A DNA stretch of 64,000 bases from Ascaphus truei (Eukaryota > Chordata > Amphibia > Anura > Ascaphidae), in contig CM071567.1 of the NCBI GenBank assembly GCA_036426205.1, forward strand, positions 288,350,145-288,414,144, read 5' to 3'. Of this stretch, positions 23,890 to 35,140 are shown one piece after another. The notes below the pieces were generated by a model. It did not search any database. It saw only the letters and a list, made by a program, of their open reading frames with translations, and was not told the origin of the DNA. How positions within the stretch are numbered: the first letter of the stretch is position 1; the number at the start of each line of letters is the position of its first letter. The translations under genes were made by a program, and so were the position numbers.

Positions 23890-24240
23890 CTTTTTAATTA
23901 ATTGGACTCCGACATACAGATGCAGTGTTATTTAAGGTCGTTTGGGGCGCATGGACACTGTAGCTAAATGGAGCCTGACCGTGGCCCGATCGCATCTTCC
24001 CCATTCTTAAACCCAGTAAACTGGTTGCTCTGAAGTGATTAACACAGCAACAGTCCCTGCTTCTGAATGGGACTCCCGCTGCGTTAATCCTACTGTGCAG
24101 TACCTGCCTGGAAGAGCTGCGCAGAGAGGAGAGAGAAGAAATCATTCTCTGTGTCTTTCCGAACAGCTCTTAATGCTGATCTCGCTATTTTCATTATTAT
24201 TTCTAGTATATAGGATTGAAGCAGGTTGACGCTGAAGCTG
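23890..24240. repeat. Non-coding repeat, paralogous to 24600-25290
   Basis: CTGAATGGGACTCCCGCTGC, TTAATCCTAC and GGAAGAGCTGC near 24062-24120 recur near 24629-24658 and 25176-25190, where they are split by the solo LTR. A stretch ending in GATTGAAGCAG (about 24215) recurs as TATTGAAGCAG near 25276. This looks like a diverged local duplication of about 350 bp. Confidence 0.55.
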
Positions 24241-24249
24241 AATCACATT

Positions 24250-24470
24250 AACTTCAGGTACAGGGACCCCATGTTTCCCAAGATACAGGCTTCCTTATCG
24301 GGTGCTATTAGCAACTGCAAGTTTAAATGTCCCGCATCACGTCCCACATGATCGGGACATTTAAACTTGCAAGATATACTCGTACCCCATACTGAGTCCT
24401 GTACCTCGGGAAGCAGGGGATTCCTGTACATTAAATTAATGTGGTTCAGCACCCGATACCCTGTGCTTCC
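24250..24470. repeat. Foldback (inverted) repeat, copy 1
   Basis: The two halves are imperfect reverse complements around a centre near 24345. CCCGCATCACGTCCCACATG and GATCGGGACATTTAAACTTG form the loop region. The arms end in GGTACAGGGACCCC and the complementary CCTGTAC. The same layout, with similar arms, recurs at 25285-25515 and 60292-60590. It is non-coding and probably a hairpin MITE. Confidence 0.6.
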
Positions 24471-24662
24471 GTGCTTCAATCCTACTGTACAGTTGCAGTG
24501 AGCTTTATCTGAACACTGCCGTTTACTTGGAGTGGGTAAACCTGGGCTCACGTGCGGCCTGATCACTGTCATGTGCAGAGCAGGGGGGAATTTCCCATCA
24601 AGATCAAAGCATCCAGGAACCCTGTTTCTGAATGGGACTCCTGATGCATTAATCCTACCAGG

Positions 24663-25162
24663 TGTAAGGATCAGAGAGTCACACCGCCCTTGGCGCGCAC
24701 CCCACTTACCTCCGTCCGCTACTGAAGCCTCCACTTCCTCCGCTCCTTGGGACACCTCTCCTTCAGGAACCACCCGGCAAATGACTTGTGCACGAGCACC
24801 CTGCTCCAGGCTTAATGCCTCTCCCTCCGGTCAAGCAATTGGGCTCCACCCATGTGGCGGCATCAGGACCCAGCGCGTGTTCCTAGATCTCTGTTCCTGA
24901 CCCGGCTTTGTATTGGACTCCGCTCTTCTCAACTCCTGACCCTGGCAATCTACGAAAACCCGCACCTCTCCAACCGACCTCGGCACCCGTACAATGACTA
25001 CTCTACTCTCTCCAACCCAGACCACAACTAATATTACCTGCAACAATCTGTACCTGACCAACCTACACTCTACACATGCCCACACGGCTGTGGCTGATGT
25101 TTATATCCATCCCCACCTCGACCTTGCGGTCACGCCTTGTTTGTGGTGAGCACATCGTGACA
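24663..25162 (+). mobile_element. Solo LTR-like block, Ty3/Gypsy
   Basis: The block starts TGTAAGGATCAGAGAG and ends TTGTGGTGAGCACATCGTGACA, with the same terminal phrases as the LTRs of the 32-45-kb array read on the other strand (GTTTGTGGTGAGCACATC). It splits a repeat whose other copy is uninterrupted at 24062-24130. No clear target duplication was found and no coding interior is present. Confidence 0.65.
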
Positions 25163-25284
25163 TGGGGTCGCCACAGTTTGGAAGAGCTGCAAAGTGAGAG
25201 CAGAAGAGTTTGTCCCTCAACCTTCACATCTCTAACAGGTGATTGCACTGTTTTTAGTTTTATTTTAATAACATAGTATTGAAG

Positions 25285-25515
25285 CAGTGGTCACTGGAGC
25301 AAAACCACATTTATTTCAGATCCGGAAACCCCTGTTTCTCGAGTTACAGACCCCGGTATGTATCTCTTGGAAATGTAATTCTCCCACATCATGGATCACG
25401 TGACAAGGACATTTAAATGTGCAGGATATAATGGCACCATAACAGGGTCTGTAACTCAGGAATCAAGGGTTACCCGAACCTGAAATGAATACGGTTCAGC
25501 TCCAAAGACCACCTG
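25285..25515. repeat. Foldback repeat, copy 2
   Basis: GAAACCCCTGTTTCTCGAG with ACAGACCCC on the left pairs with GGGTCTGTAACTCAGG on the right. The centre lies near 25395 (CATCATGGATCACGTGAC). Related in sequence and plan to the hairpins at 24250 and 60292, but more diverged. Confidence 0.55.
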
Positions 25516-25539
25516 CTTCAATATTATTTAATTAAAATA

Positions 25540-26240
25540 AAAGTATCTTCATTACCTTAGTGGCTAGCTGCTAAGGTAATGAAGGGATAAAACCAAAGTA
25601 TCTGGTTTGTTAGGAGTAGATAGGGTAGGTGAAGGGTGTAGGTGCCCAGGGGAGGGGGTAAGGCGTAAAGCCTCTGTGGAAGGTTGTGGGAGTGGTTAAT
25701 TCCTTAATTACCTTTGCGGTTACTACTAACCTTTCCCAGTACCCACCAGGGAGGCCTAACCACCCACCGTGTGGCAACTTCTCTCTCATCCACCCGCAAC
25801 TTCCCTCTTCAACCAACCCCTCTCCCTCTCAGGCATGGGTAAATGCCCTAGCAGCCATATATTAGCTTTTTACCATTCAAAAATACTGTACAGTAAAATA
25901 CAAATTAAATTAATACATGTTTTACTCACCCCTGCAAGGATGATGGTGTTGTCCTTCGCATTCTCTTCTTCCTCAACAAAATGGAGGAACTGGACAAGCC
26001 CTATTCATTAAACCACCAGTAACCCTTTAATTAATTTAGTGGTTATGACAGCTAAGGTAATTAAAGGGTTACTGTTGTTTAAATGTTGTGGGTGAAGGGT
26101 GTACTGTAGTTTCTCCAGGGTGGGTGGTTAGCCTTCCATTGAGGGTTGTGGGAGGAGTTAACTCCTTAATCACCATAGCAGAACCACTATGGTAATTAAA
26201 GGATTAAACCCTCCCGCTACCCACCCCGGGGCAAATACAC
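25540..26240. repeat. Two diverged copies of a TTAATTACC-bounded repeat
   Basis: Copy one (about 25550-25760) and copy two (about 26030-26230) share AGCTAAGGTAATTAAAGGG-like starts, GGTGAAGGGTGTA, and GGTTGTGGGAG followed by TTCCTTAAT or CTCCTTAAT. The ends include complementary phrases (TTAATTACC / GGTAATTAAAGG), hinting at a foldback design. A further partial copy starts near 63950 at the window edge. Confidence 0.5.
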
Positions 26241-26466
26241 CCAATCCACACCCCCTCTGCCTCCATCACCACACAAAAAAATTTGGCAAAAGGACTAGTA
26301 GCCAACTTGCTCATAACACTTTTGCCCATTTGTGTGGAAAAAAATACAAAATACAATTTAATTGACATTGCAAAAAAGTACATTAAAATGAAGCGTAGGT
26401 TATAAACCCATTGATTGCCACTGTTTTTACCTATGACCTCAATGGGGGCACGGATACCCACATTGA

Positions 26467-26580
26467 CTATATATATATATATATATATAGTCTATTATAT
26501 CTATAATAGTAGATATATCTTTACAGTTGCTATAATATCTATATATATATTATATATAATACTATATATATCTCATAGAT
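26467..26580. repeat. TA-rich microsatellite
   Basis: Alternating TA runs are interrupted by short CTA and TCT units. Short frames on either strand here are artefacts of the repeat. Confidence 0.8.
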
Positions 26581-26796
26581 ATCTCCTGTTTTAACAACGC
26601 GCACACCTAGTGTAGTACCGTAAAATATATATATTTTTGGGAACATAAACATAGACAAATGCCCACTCACAAAAATAGCAATATTATGCGCATGTATGCG
26701 AATATTCTCAATTGCCAGCCTCACAATGCTCTTGGTACACCTCGAAATTTCGATGTCCTCCGGGGTCGCTCCTCCACGTGATGCAGAAGCGGAACT

Positions 26797-26965
26797 TGCC
26801 TCTCTCAGTGCTCGGGTAAACAGTCCCTCCGGAAGCAACACCGTCCAAGGCCCGCGCCAGCAGATGTCAGCACTTGGTCTCTCTCTCATTGCTCGGGTAA
26901 ACAGTCCCTCCAGAAGTGACACCGTCCAAGGCCTGCGCCTGCAGATTTCAGCACTTGGTCTCTGA
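26797..26965. repeat. Tandem duplication, about 84-bp unit
   Basis: GCTCGGGTAAACAGTCCCTC appears at about 26811 and 26895, followed in both by CACCGTCCAAGGCC and TCAGCACTTGGTCTCT. The units differ by a few substitutions. The small open frames across it repeat the same residues and are not evidence of a gene. Confidence 0.75.
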
Positions 26966-27110
26966 GAGCCTCAAAAGTGAATAAACGGCTCACACACAAC
27001 CTCAATGTCCTCTGCTCAAGTGAGTGAAAGCTACACAATGAAACCACGCACCAAAACTTGAATTCGTATTTTATTTGGGTTTATAATAGGATTTTTCTAT
27101 TTGAGTTATA

Positions 27111-27330
27111 CAGTGGTGGCCGCCTTCATCCTAATGCGGCCGTAGCGGCGCAAGTCTGATAACCGCGGGCAGATGCAGTATATATTTTTTTTTTCGGAAT
27201 ATGTTCCGGTATTTTAGCGCTCGTAATATTAGCATATTCTTAGCGCTGTCTGCAATACTGCAATACCATCTAAAAACTCATGTGGGCGTTCGCGAGCTGT
27301 TGTCTTCAAAGTCTAATACTGTAGCAGTTC
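27111..27330. mobile_element. MITE-like fragment with CAGTGGTGGCCGCC terminus
   Basis: A TA dinucleotide (27109-27110) precedes CAGTGGTGGCCGCC. This matches the reverse complement of the end at 56267 (CAGTGGCGGCCGCC) and shares TAATGCGGCCG further in. Downstream, CTGCAATACTGCAATACC and a CCATCT phrase resemble the interior of the MITE at 1343. A short 66-bp reading ending in GATGCAG|TA at 27176 is possible. The right end is not settled. Confidence 0.45.
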
Positions 27331-27489
27331 AACCTACGTCAGTACACAGTCTGCGTGTGCGCGCGCAGTAATTGTAAATTTGCACACTTATACATGCATG
27401 TATGATTTACTGTATTCTTCTATGTTGATTATTAATGCTCATTGGGGGAAAAAAATTCAAGCGTGACCAAAAAAAAAAAATATTTTAAT

Positions 27490-28060
27490 TTTCCTATTGT
27501 TGGCTTTGAGTCACCTCTCTGAGCCTGCATGTAATCATCTTTGGGAAGGGAGCTGTAGTTGATTATTACTGCGCATGCGTGAATTGCTTGCGAAGTTCAA
27601 GAGTGACCAAAAAAATATATATTTTTTTTCTCGTCATTTTTTATTATTATTTTCTCAACATGAATGAACATGTTCCTGCCTCAACCATCTTGACATTACG
27701 ATATTCAATCTGTGCTGTAGCTTTTGACTGCGACACTGTGCATTTAACTGCACATGATTGATTTGTGTGATTTTTATGTATTTGGCGGTGTGGGGATCAA
27801 ATTATTCTGATGACCTGCCTGTTGAAAATATGTCATGTCTTTGAACTACAGTACAGCTAATCCTTCATGCAGCTGTGCCCTGTACCCCCCTCCCCACACG
27901 CACACACACAAGGCTCGCTCAAGGATTTGAACCTCTTATCGACACCTCTTCAAAACCATTCATTAATTTTCCTATTGTTGGCTTTGAGTCACCTCTCTGT
28001 AATCCTCTTTGGGAAGGGAGCTTGCTGATGATTACTGCGCATGACTCACCCATCCACCCC
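27490..28060. repeat. Direct duplication, about 460 bp apart
   Basis: TTTTCCTATTGTTGGCTTTG with AGTCACCTCTCTG and TCTTTGGGAAGGGAGCT occurs near 27490 and again near 27967. Each is followed by GATTATTACTGCGCATG or GATGATTACTGCGCATG. A (CA)n run lies near 27897. No gene is seen. Confidence 0.7.
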
Positions 28061-28452
28061 CTCAACCCTTTGAGGCTCTGTTTACGGTAACGCTTGGGAT
28101 AATCCCTTCTCAAATTTGATATGTAAATCTGATTTGCAAAGCACTGTGAAATTGAGAGTTAAAAAAAACATAATCTGATTCATGTTTTTGATGCAGTAAG
28201 TTACCAATTTTTGTCATTCTTTCTTTTTCTTTGGTGAAGGGGGGGTCAATGATTATGATTATCATGAATGTAAAGAGATATTTATTTTATTTTATCAGGA
28301 ACAAAAAATACAAATATACAAATAATCATGAATAATACAAAATGCAGTATTTATTCAGTTCTTCTGTCAGTCGAAAATTGAGGGCCGGTGGACAATCATT
28401 AATAATGCACTTTGATAATAATATTAATTAATAATACATAATATATAATAAT

Positions 28453-28607
28453 CAGTGGTCGACAAATCACCAAAAAATCTACTCGCCAAACAAAAAATCT
28501 ACTCGCCACCTAGTACCACACGTGTGCTGCTTGGGCAAATAGGAGCTCGCCATGATGTTAAATCCACTCGCCCGGGGCATGCAAATGTATAGGTTTGTCG
28601 AATACTG
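28453..28607. mobile_element. Short hAT-type MITE with 8-bp duplication
   Basis: A 155-bp insert is flanked by ATAATAAT at 28445-28452 and 28608-28615. Its ends are inverted: CAGTGGTCGACAAATC on the left, and CAGTATTCGACAAACC when the right end is read in reverse. ACTCGCCA-type phrases repeat in the left half. An 8-bp duplication with CAGTG-like ends is typical of hAT. The flanks are AT-rich repeats, so the duplication could be partly fortuitous. Confidence 0.7.
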
Positions 28608-29052
28608 ATAATAATATATATAATAATATAACATTTTCCGTCTTTATCTTCTTCCTCATTCTGTGTAGTTCATTGAGAGAGGGGAGGTTTTGTGTCAATC
28701 ATGACTGCACTTTAGATACACTTTACTGTACACACAGTTCACACAATGTACACATGATACCACCCCTCCCCCTTTCCATCCTTTTAAAAAAAAAATGAGT
28801 GCAGTTAGGTGCATATTATGGCATTGTGTACTGTATAGCTACTCCATATTGGACTACAGTATGCAGTTAGTACTGTCAAACTAGTCTATACTGGAACTAC
28901 TGTATACTGTAACTACTGTTAAATACTTTGTAACCAGATGGCTAGTGCTGCTCTCTCAGGAAAGAAAAAATCTGTGCCATACTTACCTGTATCACACATA
29001 CTGTACTTGGTGTGCCTGTACTTACCATACTACAGAACAGTACCATACCATA

Positions 29053-29620
29053 CTACCGTCCTGATGCTTGCCCATTACGTGCGATCACAATGGGCAACAC
29101 AGTCGCAATATGGTCAATATATTTATTGCATCATTCCACGGTGAGTACACTACCGACACGCTTTATCACTCTGCAGCCAGATCCGCAAGCCGGGAGATTT
29201 CCCGGCTTGCTAGTGGCCGCCCCTCGGCGTATGACGCGCGGTCATGCGTCTTCGGGAGCGTGCGCCCCCTGCACGCGCATCCAGGGGCTCCCCGAGGGAG
29301 CCCTGGTGTCCCGCGATCGCGGGACAGCGGCAGGGGGTTCCGGGGGACCCGGCGGACCCGGCAGCGGTAGGGAGAGCGCCCCGATCGGAGGGCGCTCTTC
29401 CGCTGCTTCGGCGCACGCCCGTCACTCTCGGGCGCGCGCCAGGCTACTGCTGTGGCCAAGAACGGGCAAATGCTCGAATAAACTTGGCCGCAGCAGTACA
29501 TCGTTCCAAAAACTCATTATGCCTTGCGCCAACTCATCCTTTTTGGAGGGTTTCACGACTTTTCGGATATGATCCTTCAGCTGATGCCAGGCCATTTCGA
29601 TAGGATTGAAGTCTGGCGAT
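29053..29620 (-). pseudogene. Transposase exon 5 (catalytic E, C-terminus), split by MITE
   Basis: The acceptor AG lies at 29621-29622. The exon opens with SPDFNPIEMAWHQLKDHI, holding the catalytic glutamate, and runs to GIMSFWNDV, where the MITE 29148-29496 interrupts. Beyond it the frame continues as LTVE, a TGA, then CNKYIDHIATVLP to a natural stop at 29053-29055. This matches the usual Tc1 ending (VxKCNKYIxHL). With the MITE and one TA removed the join is exactly in frame, which supports both the boundaries and the gene model. Confidence 0.75.
29148..29496. mobile_element. GC-rich MITE with TA duplication, inside transposase exon 5
   Basis: A 349-bp insert is flanked by TA at 29146-29147 and 29497-29498. 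The interior (CCGCAAGCCGGGAGATTTCC, then CTTCGG and GCGTGCGCCCCCTGCACGCG) is closely similar to the MITE at 11836-12195, so both are recent members of one family. The right end (GCTCGAATAAACTTGGCCGC) matches the left end of the MITE at 56021 in reverse. Open frames across it are GC-driven. Confidence 0.85.
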
Positions 29621-29711
29621 CTGTCATTGGAGGGGCGAAAAAAGGACAATTAGTTAAAGAGATACACAGTAAAAACAGTGGGAAAAAATAAGACACGGTT
29701 ACCGCACTTAC

Positions 29712-29883
29712 TCCGCTGGCATCTTCACCCAGTTGATACCGCGCTCAAGAATATGCTCTGTTGACGCGGTGTGCTTCGGATCGTTGTCCTGGTAGAAACG
29801 GTGACCATCTGGGAACTGACGTGTGATGTATTCCACAATCTCAGGCACAATTTGCTCTTGGAAAAAAGCTTTATTCATGATTC
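29712..29883 (-). pseudogene. Transposase exon 4 (second catalytic D)
   Basis: An acceptor AG (29884-29885) and a strong donor GTAAGT (29706-29711) bound 172 bp. The exon is open and carries the Tc1 hallmark QDNDPKHTAS. It starts at IMNKAFFQEQIVPEIVEYI and ends in ...KMPAE, whose last codon is split by the intron and completed in exon 5. Confidence 0.8.
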
Positions 29884-29967
29884 CTATAACAAGAAAAGAA
29901 AAGTGCTCAAAACACTGCACACTAGTACAGTACAGTGCATAAGGCAAAAGCATGTGACTTATTTTAC

Positions 29968-30220
29968 CTTCAAAGACGACAATGCATCCTGGTCCACACC
30001 TAGAGATGGCACCACACACATGCATCTTCACTGGGTGTTTTGGACGCGGCCTCATAGATATGCGACCATTTTGTGGAATGCAAAGGTGGCAAATCTCTCT
30101 AGCGATACAGTAGACTCGTCTGTGAAGATGCAATCCTGGAAAGTTTCTTCACTGTCGATCCATGCCTTGGCCTGGACCACTCTCTTGATCTTGTTAGCGT
30201 CCCTTATCATAGGGTATGCT
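29968..30220 (-). pseudogene. Transposase exon 3 (first catalytic D) with one-base slip
   Basis: The acceptor follows TTACAG and the donor is GTAAAATAAG. The exon reads AYPMIRDANKIKRVVQAKAW, then DCIFTDESTVSLERF with the first catalytic aspartate. The frame slips by one base within an A run near 30072, after which RPRPKHPVKMHVCGAIS and GPGCIVVFEG follow in the next frame. Both halves match conserved Tc1 positions, so the slip is a mutation or assembly error, not a boundary. Confidence 0.8.
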
Positions 30221-30302
30221 CTGTAATGACAAGGAATAATTTTATAGGTACAGTACAGTTTCTTAAACAACACTTTAACCTCCTGTACTGTCCAGTACTA
30301 AC

Positions 30303-30465
30303 CTCACACGTCCATATTTCCATCCAATTCTGCGTCTCATCTTCTTTATGCTGGTCTCGTATACAGTGAGATTGTGATTTTGCAGCAGAGTGTATTTGAC
30401 TCTTAAGGCACTCTTCTCATCATTCTCTTCACTTATTTTGTTGACCAACCAGAAGAGTTGTCTCC
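30303..30465 (-). pseudogene. Transposase exon 2 (DNA-binding half)
   Basis: The exon is bounded by CACTGTAG (acceptor) and GTTAGT (donor). It encodes RQLFWLVNKISEENDEKS to GWKYGRVR without a stop. This corresponds to the second helix-turn-helix half of Tc1 DNA-binding domains (a basic, Arg-rich ending). The codon at its 3' end is split and completed by exon 3. Confidence 0.65.
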
Positions 30466-30534
30466 CTACAGTGTACAGAACAATCCGGTAAGTTACAGTG
30501 CAGTAGACCACAAGTACAGCACATCATTTACAGT

Positions 30535-31139
30535 AAACAATAATAGATGCAGCAATATAAACAATAGTAGATAGATATACTATATTATATAGTAATATAA
30601 ATAAACAGAAATAACCATAATGTTAGATAGATCTATACTATAGAGTTATTTTTATATGCAGCAATATAAACAATAATAGATAGATATACTATAATATATA
30701 GTAATATAAATAAACAGAAATAACCATAATGTTAGATAGATCTATACTATATAGTTATATTTATATGCAGCAATATAAACAATAATAGATAGATATACTA
30801 TATTATATAGTAATATAAATAAACAGAAATAACCATGTTAGATATATCTATACTATATAGTTATATGTATATGCAGCAATATAAACAATAATAGATAGAT
30901 AAACTATATTATATAGTAATATAAATAAAAAGAAATAACCATAATGTTAGATAGATCTATAATATATAGTTATATTTATATGCAGCAATATAAACAATAA
31001 TAGATAGATATACAATATTATATAATAATATAAATAAACAGAAATAACCATAATGTTAGATAGATTTATACTATATATTTATATTTATATGCAGCAATAT
31101 AAACAATACTAGATAGATATACTATATTATATAGTAATA
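30535..31139. repeat. AT-rich minisatellite, about 110-bp unit, in transposase intron 1
   Basis: Five to six near-identical units are present, each holding GCAGCAATATAAACAATA, a TAGATAGATATACTATATTA-type stretch and AAATAAACAGAAATAACC. The array is cut at 31139/31140 by the Helitron and resumes in register at 45674-45790 with one more unit. Confidence 0.85.
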
Positions 31140-31579
31140 CTAGCTGATATACCCAGCGTTGCCCGTGATGTAATGTTCTGGCTCCCCCATCCTCCCTCTC
31201 AACTCCCTTCCCCCCCTCTTCACAGCTGTTCAGAGCTGTGCCCCCGCGAACGCGCGGAACAGGGGACTAGGGTCCCGCAATGAGAAGAGCGGGGATGCTG
31301 GCCGCGACGGGAGCCCGTAGCCTTTCCTACATGCGTCTAGCACGGATAGCAACTACCCGAGGCTCTCCCCCCTTATGTTTCCCTCTATGGTCTCAATCTT
31401 CTTGCCCCCGCCCCTTTTCTGCTTCTGGTTTTTTTGTTTGATGTTGTTTTTCTCCCGCCCGCGTCCGCCGCTCGTTCCCCTCCCTCCCCCTCCTTTCCCC
31501 GGTCGTGCCCTCATCTCCCCCCCGCCAGTTTTGCCCCTCTCTCGTGCCCCCCATGTGTTTGGCAGCTGAGCTGACTGAG

Positions 31580-31900
31580 GGGTGAAGTGTGTGTCAGTCA
31601 GTCAGTGAGTGTGTGTGTCAGTGAGTGTGTGTGTCAGTTAGTGAGTGTGTGTGTCAGTCAGTGAGTGTGTGTGTCAGTCAGTCAGTGGGTGTATGTGTCA
31701 GTCAGTGAGTGTGTGTGTGTGTGTGTCAGTCAGTCAGTGAGTGTGTGTGTCAGTTAGTGGGCTTCCCCCCCCTTCTCTCCTGACTCTCCCTCCCACCTCT
31801 CTCCTGACTCCCTCCCCCCCTCTCTCCTGACTCCCTCTCCCCCCCCTCTCTCTTGACTCCCCCCCCCCTCCCCCCCGGCCCCCCCCCCCCCCCCCCCCTG
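31580..31900. repeat. GTGTGTCAGTCAGTGA microsatellite and C/T-rich tract in Helitron
   Basis: Repeated GTGTGTGTCAGTCAGTGAGT units (about 31586-31760) are followed by repeated CTCTCTCCTGACTCCCTC units and a long C run (31861-31899). All low complexity; proline-rich frames across it are artefacts. Confidence 0.85.
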
Positions 31901-32136
31901 CGCCAGCGCCTGTCCGGACCTCCTTACTGGAGGCAGCTGCAGAAGGAAGGGAGTCCTTCCGGAGGTTGCCTGCTCACTGCCTGTCCACTCGGCGCCGCCA
32001 TCTTACCGGAGACAGCTGCAGGAGGAAGGGGATCCTTCCGGAGGCTGCCTGCCCACTGCCTGTCCCCCCCCCCCACGCGGAGCTGTGTCGGTGGCGACAC
32101 TACCCACATGCTGCTGCTGGGGGTGTTAGGATGTGC

Positions 32137-34344
32137 TCACCACAAACGAGACGGGACCGCGGTGCTGAGGTTGAGGTGGAACTGACATTTCTCCAGTTTC
32201 GCAAAAAGATGGTTCTCCCGAAGACGTAACAATACTTGTTGAACATGTTTGATGTGTTCTTGAGTGGATTTAGAAAAAATGAGGATGTCATCCAAGTAAA
32301 CAATAAGAAATGAGTTCAGAATGTCCCGAAAGATCTCGTTGACAAAATCCTGGAAAACTGCTGGTGCGTTGCACAAACCGAACGGCATAACCAGATATTC
32401 ATAGTGGCCATCATGAGTGTTAAAAGCAGTCTTCCACTCGTCCCCCTCTCGTATCCTTACTAGATTGTAGGCACCTCTTAGATCCAGTTTAGAAAAGATA
32501 TTTGCTCCCTGGAGACGATCGAAGAGCTCCGGTATTAACGGCAGAGGATAGCGATTTTTACGAGTGATATTGTTCAAACCCCGGTAGTCTATGCATGGAC
32601 GGAGAGAGCCGTCCTTTTTCTTGACAAAGAAGAAACCTGCTCCGACCGGGGAAGACGATTTTCTGATGAAACCCCTTTCTAAGTTCTCCGCGATGTAAGT
32701 GTTCATGGCCTTTGTCTCTGGGAGAGAGAGAGGATAGGATCTTGCCCTGGGAAGAGGTGCACCTGGAAGTAGGTCGATAGGACAATCAAAAGAACGGTGT
32801 GGAGGTAGAATCTCGGAACGTGTCTTGTCGAATACATCACGGAATTCCCAGTACTCAAAGGGTAAGGAGTTAATTTTCTCAGATAAGGTAGACAAACCAC
32901 CAATTCTCTTGAAAATCTGGGTACAGGTCTTAGCACAAGAAGGAGCCCACTGAATAGGTTTCTGATCCGTCCAGTCGATGCGAGGATTATGAAGTTGAAG
33001 CCAAGGAAGACCCAAAATCAACTCAGCAGAAGGAGTGTGGATTACATCGAGGGTAATGATCTCCGTATGGACGTTAACGAATTGTAGAAGAAGAGGCACC
33101 GTCTGTAGCGTGATAAATGCTGGTTTAAGCGGTCGACCGTCAATCGCCTCCAGTCCTACCGGCGTCCTCCTGTTGACCAAAGGGATATTGTTCAGTCTAG
33201 CAAAAGTCTCGTCAATGAAATTACCTGCAGAACCAGAGTCAATGAATGCTTGTGCCGGAGTGTGAAACCCCTCTCCAGAAAGTGTAATCGGCAAGGTTAT
33301 CCTGGTAGGAAGGATGTTCTGGACAATGGGAGAAAGTGTCAATATTCCCAACGAAACTCTCCGGGATCTCATTGGGAGCTGGCATTTTCCCGGTGCGTGA
33401 GGACACCGGGGTACAGCGTGACCGGAATTGCCACAGTACATGCAAAGACCGGCCTTGCGCCGACGCAGTTTCTCAGCAGGAGACAGCCTATTGCCTCCGA
33501 ACTGCATGGGTTCTGGAATGTCCCTGGAAGGAGGTAACGGAGCCACGAAGGAGGGAGCAAGAGTTCTTGAGACCCGTGGACGTACATGGGAACGCTCGTA
33601 TCTCCGCTCCAGCAGACGCTGATCCACACGAATAGAGAGAGCGATCAACTCCTCCAGGCTAGTGGGACGATCACGTGCAGCAAGCTCATCTTTTAGGGTC
33701 TCAGACAGGCCTTGCCAGAATGCCGAAGATAGAGCCTCATCATTCCAACCTGTCTCAGCAGCAAGGGTGCGGAACTCCACTGCATACATGGCAACCGAAC
33801 GATCTCCCTGGATTATGTGGTGAAGCGCAGAAGATGCCGTTAACCTCCGTGCGGGAGTATCGAAGACTCTTCGGAATTCCTCGACGAAGAGATCGATGTC
33901 CTGTGTGATGGCACCCTGTCGTTCCCAAATGGGAGAGGCCCACGCCAGTGCCTGATCGGTGAGAAGGGAGTAGATGTAGCCGACCTTGGAGACAGAAGAC
34001 ACAAAGCGAGAGGGAGAGAGTTTAAATTGGACGAGACATTGATTAATGAAACCCCGGCATCCTTGAGGATCCCCCGCATAGTGTCTGGGAGGCGGAATCC
34101 GGGGTTCCGGAGCAGACGCAGACGGAGGTGTCGGAGCAGGAATAGCCGGTACAGGAGCTGCCACGGGAGACAGTTGCTGATTGAGGGTACGAACCTGAAG
34201 AGTAAGGGTATGGACGCTTTGCTGCAAGGCATCTATCCGTTTATCTGATTGGTCTAGGTAAGTCTCTAGTCTGGTAAACAGAGCAGTATGAGCGTTTATA
34301 GTGCTCGCCACCTCAGCGGGGTCCATGTTTGATGGGCTGAGCAT
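32137..34344 (-). pseudogene. Ty3 copy A: truncated Gag-Pol in one frame
   Basis: An open frame of 735 codons runs Gag (with CMYCGNSGHAVPRC knuckle), then directly into protease (FIDSGSAGNFID) and RT through the YLDD box. It ends when it reads into the LTR stub near 32170. RNase H, integrase and chromodomain are missing. Unlike copies B and C it has one extra A at the Gag-Pol junction (33384-33391), which puts pol in frame with gag without slippage. It differs from B and C at a few residues (MLSPSNM against MLSPTNM), so it is a distinct copy. Confidence 0.85.
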
Positions 34345-34346
34345 AA

Positions 34347-35140
34347 TGTTAGGATGTGCTCACCACAAACGAGACGGGACCGCGGTGCTGAGGTGGGATA
34401 GGATATAACGCCACCCACAGCCACGAGGGCACGTCTTGATTGAAGAGTGGTCTGGGATTCCGGATCGGAGTAGGAGAGGTACGGTAGGTAGAGAGGCCGT
34501 TAGCCAAGTCCGGGGTTAGAGAGAGGGACGTTGTCGTTTACCGTAAGCCAGGATCGGGATGCCAGAGGTGCGGAGAGTCGTGTAGCCGTATGCCGAGTTC
34601 GGGATGCCAGAGGTACAGGTAGACGTAGCGGAAGCCGGTTCAGTTCACGAGGAAGTCTGCGGAATAGACTAAGGAGGCAGGGAATGGTGAGAACAACTGG
34701 TTCTATGCTCAGCCAACGAGTCAGTGACTCTGCAGGGTATATATAGGAGAGAGGAACCAATAGCAGCGCAGCAAGGTAGGGGTGTGTGGAAAGGCCAGGT
34801 TACAGCAGGTGTAGGTTCAGAAGCAGTCCCAGGGAAGGAGCCATAAAGCCCAGCAGCCTGGCTATGTTTAGTGGTAGCCATCACAAGGGGCGCTGTGCCT
34901 TTAAGAGGCGGGAGCGCCTCCGTGTGGCCGCGCCTCCGTGAGGCAGGGCCATCGGCTGCGTGTGCGGACCCCCGCCCTGCTCTGAGAGCAGAAGAGGAAG
35001 GAAGATGTGCGCGCGCGCGCATAGATGGAAGAGCTGACGGCGGCTTGCCTCCGGAGTCCACGTGTGCCGCGGGAGACCCAGATGGAGCTGCAGGTAAGTG
35101 AGGAGCACGCCGAGAGCGGCGTGGCTCCAGAATCCTCACA
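34347..35140 (-). mobile_element. LTR1 of the Ty3 array (3' LTR of copy B)
   Basis: It is 794 bp, TGTTAGGATG to AATCCTCACA on the plus map. On the minus strand TATATATA (34745-34738) sits 31 bp before the predicted start GGCTGAGCATAG (34714), and a (GC)n run lies near 35011. It is shared between copy A (as its 5' LTR) and copy B (as its 3' LTR). Confidence 0.9.

Noticed and set aside
24243..24773. 176-codon minus-strand frame across the foldback repeat and LTR start
   Set aside because: It crosses an LTR boundary and a palindromic repeat, with no recognisable domain.
30535..31139. Regular 110-bp units considered as a CRISPR-like or satellite array
   Set aside because: Units are contiguous without unique spacers and AT-rich; it is a plain minisatellite in a eukaryotic intron.
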